A stretch of 22,033 nt of DNA, from the NCBI RefSeq assembly GCF_000003605.2, contig NW_003125987.1, positions 1-22,033 on the forward strand, read 5' to 3'. This document shows, piece by piece, positions 1 to 7,869 of the stretch. The first letter of the stretch is position 1, and each line of letters opens with the position of its first letter. Origin of the DNA: Saccoglossus kowalevskii. Lineage: Eukaryota; Hemichordata; Enteropneusta; Harrimaniidae. Made by a program: the position numbers and the translations under genes. The notes under the pieces were generated by a model. The model saw nothing but the letters and a program-made list of their open reading frames with translations, was not told the origin of the DNA and did not search any database.

Positions 1-1
1 G

Positions 2-446
2 TGGGAGACAAATAATGGAACTGTTGGAGTAAGGTTTATTGCTGCAAAGTCTCGTGTAGCGCCACTAAGGAATTTGCCAATACCTTGTCTAGAACTGCAA
101 GCAGCCGTCATTGCATCTAGACTGAAGAAATGTCAGTGAAGTTTGATCAAGTTATATTCCTGTCTTGATAGTGTTATCGCCTTGTGCTGGATTCGAAGTC
201 AGTCAAGGCAATACAAGTCATTTGTGGCCAACAGAGTTTCTGAGATTCAAAGTCAAACCGATCCATCAGATTGGCGGCACATACCAGGAGAATTCAATAT
301 ACCAGACAAAATATCCAGAGGCATTAACGTCAACAGTCTTGCAGGTGACAGGAAGAATGGACCAGCTTGTTTTACTGTTGCCAGAAGCAGAGTGGTCAAA
401 GTCTGTTCCTAAAGCAGAAGTCAGTGAAATTTACAGAGAAAAGTAA
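2..446 (+). pseudogene. BEL/Pao RNase H region, frameshifted
   Basis: This is the RNase H and connector part of the element's pol. The frame starting at base 2 carries the N-terminal RNase H block up to about 130 and then closes. The frame of 143-412 continues with SVIALCWIRSQ through ISRGINVNSLAG. The last block (LLLPEAEWSK) continues only in the frame of 165-446. At least two frame changes are therefore needed to follow the domain, so no functional protein is made. In an intact element this domain degrades the RNA strand of the RNA-DNA hybrid during reverse transcription. Confidence 0.8.
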
Positions 447-449
447 AGA

Positions 450-1045
450 ATGAAAACTGTGCTAATGGTTAAAGAATCAGAGGGTATTGATTACAAGAAA
501 TTCTCTAAATGGAGAAAGTTGATCCAAGTGACAGCATATATATTAGGATTCATTACAAACTTGAAAGCCAAGAATGTAATTAAAGGTGGTCCGCTATCTA
601 CAGAAGAGTTAGCGGTGGCAGAAAGTTACTGGATCTTTGAAGCACAAAAATCACTTCATGAGAGAATAAAAGAAGAGTTCAAGTCACTAAGCATCTTTGA
701 GAAGGATAAGATTATTCATGTCGGAGGAAGAGCTTGTAACGGAAAGCTATCATATGAAAGTAGGCATCCAGTTCTGTTGCCCAATGACCACTACATATCA
801 TATTTGATAACCCGGCATGTACATGAGCAAGGGCATTATGGGGTAGCAACAACTGCTGCCAAAGTGAGAAGTGAATATTGGGTTGTAGGCGTGACAAGAT
901 TGGCAAAGACTATCAAATACAGATGCGTGACTTGCAGAATCCTCAAGCGACATGGCTGATCTCCCAGTTGAAAGAATGGCTCCATTTCGCCACCTTTCTA
1001 TTTCACTGCATGGGATTACTTCAGCCCATATATTGTTAAAATTGT
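450..1045 (+). pseudogene. BEL/Pao integrase N-terminal (zinc-binding) region
   Basis: A 169-codon open stretch (450-959) contains the family's linker followed by the integrase H2C2 zinc-binding domain: LLPNDHYISYLITRHVHEQ, a second histidine in QGHYGV, and the CVTC cysteine pair near residues 159-162. The open frame stops at 957-959. The typical sequence just after the zinc finger (MADLPVERMAPF, then WDYFSPYIVK) continues past the stop and in a shifted frame to about 1045, which shows disabling changes. The catalytic DDE core is absent. In the family this domain contributes to integrase multimerisation on the LTR ends. The 64-codon minus-strand ORF inside it (712-906) is a shadow. Confidence 0.85.
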
Positions 1046-2499
1046 AAGTAAAAATAAGTAGTTTGCCAATAGAGTGTCAATTACATACTGTGGTGACTAA
1101 AATAAAAGTCCCCTTTCACATGTTTGAGAAAGTTTGCCAGTTACCATACGACAGTGTTTGGTTACAATTGTGTTCTTTGTTAAAGTTTTCTATTTTAAAA
1201 CAAAATAGCATTTATTGTTAATATTTATGTTAATATTTCACCAATCACAATGTATAAATATATTACTTTGTGTCAATAACCATAAAACCACCATTTCCTC
1301 AATAGACAGGTTAATTTGTATTGATAAGTTTGCAAAATGGATAAATTTAATACATGGCCATATGTAGGCTTTTCCGTTAATATCTAAAATGTTTGGGTGT
1401 CTTTAATTCTATTAGTTGTATCATTTAACATAAATTCAGACTAATTGTGTTGTGGATGAGTGTGTTATTGTACGTGATTATATGTGCACACAATAATATT
1501 GAATTTCTAGTACTATAACTTGCTACTTTTCCCAGTGTTCTCAAAAAATGTTCATTGGGCACAAATGTTTGCAAAGTTAGTACTAGTATGTTCATGATTC
1601 AAAAATCAGCAATTCAATGACTTGCATGTTTAGGTTACTATATAGCTGCAACCAGCAATGTTCTCCTGGCAATAGTCTGCTGGGCTATTAATAAACTCAC
1701 GGACAATATGTTGGCCACATCTCTTGTTCAATAACTTTAATATTCTAGCCTTACCTTTATTAGTTTTCGTTACCTTAGTGTATATGAGTTCACATGGCCA
1801 TAATATGGTCAAATATTTTAATATCTCCTATCAAATACTTCCTATATCTTGGCATGCATATCTGTGCCTGCAATAGTATTTGAGCTAATTGATTTATGCA
1901 TATTTAATGAGGTCACATAATCTATTAATTGTTCATCAAGATAATCACTCATTCAAGCCTATACATGTATCTACTTTGGCTTCACATATACTAGTAGTTA
2001 CATGCTTCATAATGACAATCGTAAATACGGGCGTAGTCATGGATTCTAGGTCATCGAAGTAAAATATCAAAAATATCAGTTTTATAAATCGTCCCCTAGA
2101 CCATAAAATATCTATTTTACCTACTTTAGGGTATTTTGGGTGACAACAAAATTGTTTTGAATTAATGCGGGCAATAGTTTAGGAAATGTGACCTATTTCT
2201 GAATGTTACATACACATGAATTGTCCAAAGTTCCCAACCCTCTGTCAGAACACTAAATGCTGCATTAATCCCTTTGTTATAATATTGTCAATTAGGTATA
2301 TAAAGGGTCTAACAAATTATGTTATATTATGTTTAAATTCAGCGGTTTAGAAAGATCATTAACACATTTCCAAAATTCCCATATTATGTTACATTATATA
2401 ACACCTTACCTTACGGTGCGTTTTGTTATTTTTCCATTGGACAAACACTTATTTAAAAACAGAGATATACGTTTGTGGATTTCACAGTATTTGTTTTCA
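1046..2499. other. AT-rich non-coding stretch, nothing recognised
   Basis: No open frame longer than about 60 codons, no splice-flanked coding block and no clear repeat is visible. The 60-codon minus-strand ORF at 1630-1812 has no recognisable motif or conserved composition. It may include decayed 3' parts of the preceding retrotransposon, but no LTR ends could be located. Confidence 0.6.
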
Positions 2500-2830
2500 T
2501 AATAATGATAATAACTTTATTACACTACCAAACCATCCTTGGGTTCAGTATGGTAAATAAAAGACAAATACATAAGGTAAAACAATGCATTACAGTAATA
2601 AGCTAAAATAAAGATAATAAAATAGCTAAAAGACTATAATGAATACAAATAAGATAGATAAAACTAGAATAAAGTTTAAATAAGTTAAATGAAGTGTATA
2701 GTAAACAAAAGACAAATCTAATACAAAGCAATAAAACAATGCAGTACAGTAATGGACTCGAATAAATATAATAAAATCTAGTTGACTGACTATACAAGTA
2801 ACAACAGTAATAAGATAAAAATAAGATTAA
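2500..2830 (-). mobile_element. 3' end of a minus-strand non-LTR retrotransposon
   Basis: Read on the minus strand, this stretch ends in GTGTAATAAAG followed by an ATTATC/ATT microsatellite tail (2500-2515). That is the usual 3' terminus of invertebrate LINEs and their non-autonomous partners. The body is AT-rich with no coding potential, so it would be 3' untranslated sequence. It contains an internal direct duplication: the segment starting at 2561 (aagacaaat, then aacaatgcattacagtaat) recurs from about 2709 as a diverged copy with an offset of roughly 150 bp. The inner (5') boundary is not visible, and 2830 is where the similarity and composition fade. Confidence 0.55.
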
Positions 2831-2984
2831 AATAAAGCTAACTGAACCCCCCTTAATTCATATGTGAACTGATTATTTATTTATTCAATACTAAATATAT
2901 ATTCATTTTGTAGTGAAGTAAGTAAAAATAGCACTCATTTTCATACTAATGTAATCGTAAACAATGTGCATACCCATTCCGTAT

Positions 2985-3325
2985 GTAATAATTAGTACGT
3001 ATTTATTTCATAGTGCAATCGTTTCAAAGTACTATTTATTTCATAATAGAGTAATCGTTACAAGGTACGTATTAATGTCATAATGAAATATACGTATTCA
3101 TTATATGATAGTGCAATCATTACAACGTTCGTATGCATTATAATGGTGTAATCCTAACTAGATACGTATTTATTTCATAGTGTAATCCTAACTAGATACG
3201 TATTTATTTCATAGTGTAATCCTAACTAGATACGTATTTATTTCATAGTGTAATCGTTACGAGATACGTATTAATTGCATAATGCTGTAATACTTACAAT
3301 GTACACATTCGTTTCATAACAAGCT
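2985..3325. repeat. 34-bp minisatellite array
   Basis: Three identical tandem units of 34 bp lie at 3147-3180, 3181-3214 and 3215-3248 (each begins TGTAATCCTAACTAG and ends ATTTCATAG). Flanking them on both sides are diverged units sharing ACGTATT...TTTCATAGTGTAATCGTTAC, traceable from about 2985 to about 3325, roughly ten units in all. The three perfect copies are the youngest part and are surrounded by older, degenerate copies. There are no spacers between units, so it is not CRISPR-like. Confidence 0.9.
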
Positions 3326-4240
3326 ATATAATTGCTGACTCTTCGGGATGACATAATAGTAACTTCAGACGAGGTCTCGGATTTGCTTTCCACTTTTTTT
3401 TCAATCCATAGGTGGAGTCTGCCAATTTTAGTGTATTACTATCGTTTCAGTCATTCTTTGAACGATTATGTTTAACTAAATATTGCTACACTACAGCAAG
3501 TTATTATCAACATTGTGACATTCACAGAGCAGTAAACAGGGATTCCCGAGTCCACCTGTTATTCTCGAAAAAATAGTTGAGCTGTATTTAGAATGAATAT
3601 CTTTTCGCTGACATAGCGAAAAGGGTTGGTGTAACAGCCCGAGGGCAGACAACAAATCGTGATATTGCCCGAATAACCATGTGTTATTTATTTTATTACA
3701 TTGAACATACATCCATCATGCACAATCACATTTGCCATACATCACTCACACCCGCTCTCCCACAAAATAACAACACTTATATTTGAAGTATGCAATATTT
3801 TATCTATTATAACAAGTTTCACATTACTCAATAACATACAGATAATGTTTGCTGAAAAAAACCTGCGAAATACACTCAGTAAATGTTATTTTCAGACAGA
3901 GAAAAATTTTCAAACGCAAATTTTTTGATCACTCTCCGGGTAAAAATGTCAGAGTGCTGTGGAAGTACCTCACCTTCTATTCACACAGCTTTAGATAGTT
4001 TTCGGTTATAGTATCAGCGTGGAACGCGTAAAAATGGTTGTCTAAAAAATGCGGAACCGGAACTGGTACGTGAAATTAAAAATATTTGGGCGTGCCTTTC
4101 TGGCCAAAGTTCGAAAAGCATTTTGTATTTCTTATGTAACACTCCTCTCATCGGGGCCTGTTTGCCAACGAGAGTCGATGCCACAATTTAAATCCTTGGG
4201 GCAGGGTCCGTGGTGTCGATTAGTCAGTATACAACGAACA
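3326..4240. other. Intergenic stretch, no supported gene
   Basis: Open frames at 3491-3712 (-), 3701-3928 (+) and 4049-4333 (+) are short, lack recognisable domains, have no splice-consistent neighbours, and the last runs into the satellite array. A slightly less AT-rich block (about 4080-4230) immediately precedes the array. Nothing else stands out. Confidence 0.6.
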
Positions 4241-5100
4241 TTTCGACTTGTTAAAAACCAAAAGTCCAATTGCTTTGGTATTACATATATCGGTACTACA
4301 TGTGGACCTCTCTCAGATTTGTTCATTTCGTGATGATATCTTCAATTCTCTAATTTTGGTGAATGTTTTTGGTAAAAAGTGATATTTTCGACTTGTTAAA
4401 AACCGCAAATCCGATTGCTTCGATATTACATATATAGGTACTACATGTGAACCTCTCTAGTTTTGGTGAATATTTTTGTAATTTTTGGTAAAAAGTGATA
4501 TTTTCGACTTGTTAAAAACCAAAAGTCCAATTGCTTTGATATTACATATATCGGTACTACATGTGGACCTCTCTCAGATTTGTTCATTTCGTGATGATAT
4601 CTCTAATTTTGGTGAATGTTTTTGGTAAAAAGTGATATTTTCGACTTGTTAAAAACCGCAAATCCGATTGCTTCGATATTACATATATAGGTACTATATG
4701 TGAACCTCTCTAGTTTTGGTGAATATTTTTGTAATTTTTGGTAAAAAGTGATATTTTCGACTTGTTAAAAACCAAAAGTCCAATTGCTTTGATATTACAT
4801 ATATCGGTACTACATGTGGACCTCTCTCAGATTTGTTCATTTCGTGATGATATCTCTAATTTTGGTGAATGTTTTTGGTAAAAAGTGATATTTTCGACTT
4901 GTTAAAAACTGCAAATCCGATTGCTTCGATATTACATATATAGGTACTACATGTGAACTTCTCTCAGATTTTTTCATTGCGGGATGATATTTTCAATTCT
5001 CTAGTTTTGGTGAATGTTTTTGTCATTTTTGGTAAAAAGTTATATTTTTGACTTGATTGCTTCGATACTATACATATTGTTCATTTTCTAATGATATCTT
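4241..5100. repeat. Satellite with 253-bp dimeric higher-order unit
   Basis: The motif TTTCGACTTGTTAAAAAC recurs at 4241, 4386, 4502, 4639, 4755 and 4892, and in decayed form near 5046. Spacings are 145, 116, 137, 116, 137 and about 154 bp. Two monomer types alternate. The A type has accaaaagtccaattgc, atatcgg and a full ctctcagatttgttcatttcg segment. The B type has ccgcaaatccgattgc, atatagg and a deletion of that segment. Hence 4386 to 4639, 4502 to 4755 and 4639 to 4892 are each exactly 253 bp. The two 137-bp A units look identical by eye. The first A unit (145 bp) keeps 8 bases missing from the inner A units, and the last B unit is long (154 bp), so the edges preserve a longer ancestral monomer. 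Confidence 0.95.
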
Positions 5101-5287
5101 CTGTTCTTTTATTGAAATGTGCATTGCTAACAGCGGAGCTATCTCAGCAGATAGGCTGCTTGTTTGAATGTGTATTGTGCTTTATTATTTCAGTGTGCCC
5201 TTATAAAAGTTCCATCTTGTCTTCCCGACTTCTTCAGTGATCATTTTGAAATCATATTATTGACCGCCAAACCACGTCTACCACACA

Positions 5288-5830
5288 GGTTAGTCTCCGT
5301 CTGTCTGGATTGTATCTTGGACATCTCTGGACTAATTTTCTTCAAATTTCAGAAATACATTGAACCTTATCCTATGCGCGATTTCATGCATGGATCAATC
5401 TGACTAGTGGCCATTTTGTGCACAAAAATGCATGTCTGAAACGAAGTATGAAACAGGGACTTGTGGGTTAGTCTGTGTCCGGGTCTGGATCTTGGACATC
5501 CCTGGACTGATTGTTTTCAAAATTAGCTCATATATATTACCTTATCTGCAACATATGCACATGCAATGATTTCATGATTGGATCAATGATGGCTAACTGG
5601 TAGCCATCTTGTTTTGGACAATGAAGTATCTTAGATATGCTTTGTCAGTTTTTTTATTCAAATTGTGTACAAAAAATATACTTGTTAAAATACTTATCCA
5701 TGGCAGCTATCTTTTTTTTCAATAAAGTAGTATCTTGGATATGCACCAGCTTTGTCAGTTTTCGTTCAAGTTTTGTTAATTATACATATTAGGATACATG
5801 TCCATGACATTTTTTTGCAATTTTGCAATC
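5288..5830. repeat. Diverged repeat array downstream of the satellite
   Basis: A block beginning ggttagtct (5288) with ATCTTGGACATCTCTGGACT, TTTCAAA and ATTTCATGCATGGATCAAT reappears at 5466 with the same order of landmarks, 178 bp away. Two shorter, more diverged versions follow near 5630 and 5735, each with a TATCTTrGATATGC motif, a TTTGTCAGTTTT motif and a TTCAAnTT motif. Each version ends near a TGGCAGC/TGGTAGCCAT/CCATGAC-like segment. This looks like four old copies of one unit with variable spacing. No coding frame runs through them; the ORF at 5164-5403 merely overlaps. Confidence 0.6.
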
Positions 5831-5831
5831 A

Positions 5832-5875
5832 GATGAATGAATGAATGAAGTTTATTTCACTATAAACATATACAC
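5832..5875 (-). mobile_element. Tetranucleotide-tailed retroelement 3' end (minus strand)
   Basis: ATGA repeats (5832-5849) are followed by agTTTATTtcac, i.e. on the minus strand GTGAAATAAACT followed by (TTCA)n. This mirrors the AATAAAG-plus-microsatellite ends at 2500 and 18351 and is typical of LINE or SINE 3' termini. The extent of the element into higher coordinates is not visible, and it could simply be a microsatellite next to a chance AATAAA. Confidence 0.35.
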
Positions 5876-7690
5876 ACGGAAGATCGAAAGTTAGCTGACT
5901 GGCGGACATAGTTTTTGTGTCTTTGGAGTCATTTTTCAGCACTGTTTGCTTCAAAAGCAAACATGATAATACACATGTAGGCATAAAGTGTTTTAGAGAT
6001 TTAATATCACTGATGACAGTAACAAAATATTTTTGAATACTAATCCGGACATGTGTAAAGTAATCTTAGTTTTGTATTCTTTGATGAATTTAGAAGTAAA
6101 ATACAATACAATAAAGTAAAGTAAAGTAAAAACAAACAAAATACAGCTACGTTGCAGCAATGACGGGTTTTGAGCCCAGCGTGGCTTATTAGGTACGTTC
6201 CAAATTTAACATTATTAACAAGACTATATAATAATGACGTTTTATGACTTTCAAGCAGCACTTGATTTTGTACAATGCCCTCAAAAGCACTTGTACAATA
6301 TTGCTTTATATAATACAGTTGTGCATATTATTTGCATTTCTTGTCAAATACTTATCATTATTACACTGGTGGCATTGTCCCATCTACAACAGTCCTGGGT
6401 TCTTTCCCATGATGCTTTGCAGAATGGGGAGGGAGCATTCTAAAGTCTGCTCCTCCAAAATGGCTTATTGCCTTGGTATACAATTTGGGGAAACGTACCA
6501 TGTCAGTAGGTCTTTAAAAACAATTTCAGGAATAGTGGATTACTCAATGCAAAACAAAATTTCTAAAAAAGTCTAGGGGCTAGGTCATGTGACATGTGGC
6601 TGAACTGAAGAGTATGCACCAGATCTCCTCAACCTGCACCAACATAGCAAATATCAACCTGATTGGTCCAACTGTGTTCACAAAAAGCTTGACGAAAAAA
6701 GGCATAATAATAATTACTAGATGGGATCGACCCAATTAGGCTTGAAATCCTATTGAATTCACATTTGTGAGAAAAAATCGTGACTCCAGCCACCCCAGAT
6801 GTTGAATGGTTCGCCCCTAACTTTGCCGATTGCAACATGGCTATTTTGTCTCATTATCTCTAGAGGGCGCCATTTGCTTTTCTTTTGCATTTGTCTAAAA
6901 TGTATATGGAGAGCATAGCGATTCGACAAACCAATGGCGGGGAGAAGGAAATTTAAACAACTTCCACGTGGGGGAGCGGGCAACAGATTTGCCTGTTTTG
7001 CGGGAGGGGAAATTGGAACTTGGAACCGATAGGAACAGGGGTAATGGGGTGAGTAACATGTAACCAGGAGTTGATGGGAGGACAATTTTTTTATGCCATT
7101 GTAAGAGCAGCTAGAACCCTCCCTTCCAATTTTTGATAGAGGTCCAAAATATTTATAACGAGTTTACATAATGATAACAAATAACTAGTCATGGTTTTGA
7201 CAAATTGTATCGTTAGCTGCACCTGATAATATGACTGTGTGACAGAGTGTCTTTTTGTGTGTGTTCATACTCCAAGGAATTGTGTATTACTGGAATTTAT
7301 TCGCGTACATGTATATTTTGCATTGTGGCAAAGTCGTCTGTTTCTACAGTATCCATTAAGTGACCGGACACACCATGCTTACATATACACACCTAGAGAG
7401 ATCCAAATCAAGCTGAAACTCTTTGTGAGTCAAAATGCAAGAAATAGCGTCTATTTAAAAAATATTTTCCCAGAACATGCCCCAGACGCCCTAGTAAAGA
7501 CGCGCCTTCGGCGCGAGGTATGGTGAGCAGATCTCGCACCCGTCCCTCCCCCATGCAAAATGTCTCGCCGCCGTCCCTGTAATCACTCACGTACACGGGC
7601 TGAAGAAGAATTCTTTTGAATTTGTGTACGCGATGTATTGTTAGTGCCTTTAACTTGTAGATTTGAACAAATCAATAACATGATTCTAGC
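5876..7690. other. Intergenic stretch with GC-richer islands, no gene recognised
   Basis: Open frames at 6040-6261 (-), 6234-6443 and 6244-6576 (+), 6759-7085 (-), 7239-7526 (+) and 7408-7596 (-) overlap one another, lack known motifs, and are not bounded by consistent splice sites. Two less AT-rich islands stand out. One at about 6780-7080 contains TAGAGGGCGC (6861-6870). The other at about 7490-7610 contains a perfect GC hairpin. Neither contains a recognisable exon. Their composition could reflect decayed transposons or regulatory DNA. Confidence 0.5.
7501..7515. repeat. GC-rich perfect hairpin
   Basis: CGCGCC, a TTC loop and GGCGCG form a perfect 6-bp stem in otherwise AT-rich DNA. It lies about 200 bases beyond the proposed 3' end of the minus-strand VWD gene. 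A terminator or processing role is not supported; it may be part of a GC-rich transposon remnant. Confidence 0.5.
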
Positions 7691-7718
7691 TATTTATTTT
7701 ATGTAGTACATTTAATGG

Positions 7719-7724
7719 TTTATT
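7719..7724 (-). terminator. Polyadenylation signal AATAAA of the VWD gene
   Basis: AATAAA on the minus strand (TTTATT on +) lies about 130 bases downstream of the proposed stop codon at 7857-7859. A second AATAAA occurs at 7693-7698. Position and orientation fit the 3' untranslated end of the gene whose last coding exon is at 7857-7869. Confidence 0.55.
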
Positions 7725-7856
7725 CAGCACCGGCTAATTACAAGATTGAATGGTTTAAATGCCATCACCAAATAATGCCTCTCGAACTCCCAATCACCAA
7801 TTGATAATATGTGAAAAAATTAATTGTCACTATCGCGACTTGCTTTTTAGCTCTTT

Positions 7857-7869
7857 TCAGTGTGGACAA
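7857..7869 (-). CDS. VWD gene exon 6: 13-base terminal coding exon
   Basis: A T-rich tract ending TTTTTTTTAATTTCAG precedes T-TGT-CCA-CAC-TGA. Joined to AG from exon 5, it gives Ser-Cys-Pro-His-stop. It supplies the last VWD cysteine (GSC), which the domain otherwise lacks, and AATAAA follows 130 bases on. I see no C8, TIL or further VWD-associated domain downstream. An unseen alternative last exon beyond the gap cannot be excluded. Confidence 0.6.

Larger units (their letters stand above)
1..1045 (+). mobile_element. BEL/Pao LTR retrotransposon, decayed pol fragment
   Basis: The left edge of the window lies inside a BEL/Pao-type pol gene. The first 130 bases read as the family's RNase H stretch (FIAAKSRVAPL, then LELQAAVIASRL). 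It is followed by a WIRSQ...VANRVSEIQ block, a DWRHIPGEFN..D.ISRG block and an LPEAEW block, then by the integrase zinc-binding domain and a WDYFSPYIVK-like start of the integrase core. These blocks occur in the order known for BEL/Pao pol, but they fall in different reading frames and are interrupted by stops, so the copy is dead. No LTR, gag or envelope-like region is visible, and similarity fades near 1045. The assignment to BEL/Pao rather than Gypsy rests on these blocks and is inferred by eye. Confidence 0.88.

Noticed and set aside
1-1045. Functional retroviral-like gene at the left edge
   Set aside because: Domains are split over several frames with stops, the integrase core is missing and no LTR is seen; it is a relic.
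3147-3248. Regular 34-bp direct repeats as a CRISPR-like array
   Set aside because: Units abut with no spacers, and the surrounding DNA is eukaryotic; it is a minisatellite.
4049-4333. 94-codon plus-strand ORF and its 64-codon antisense partner
   Set aside because: They run into the satellite array, have no domain and no splice context, and mirror each other.
6759-7085. 108-codon minus-strand ORF
   Set aside because: It has proline- and basic-rich low-quality composition from a GC-richer island, no motif, no start context and no neighbours.
6759-7596. A possible C8/TIL continuation of the VWD protein downstream
   Set aside because: No cysteine-rich block with a phase-2-compatible acceptor could be found; the nearest acceptor gives a short terminal exon followed by a polyadenylation signal.
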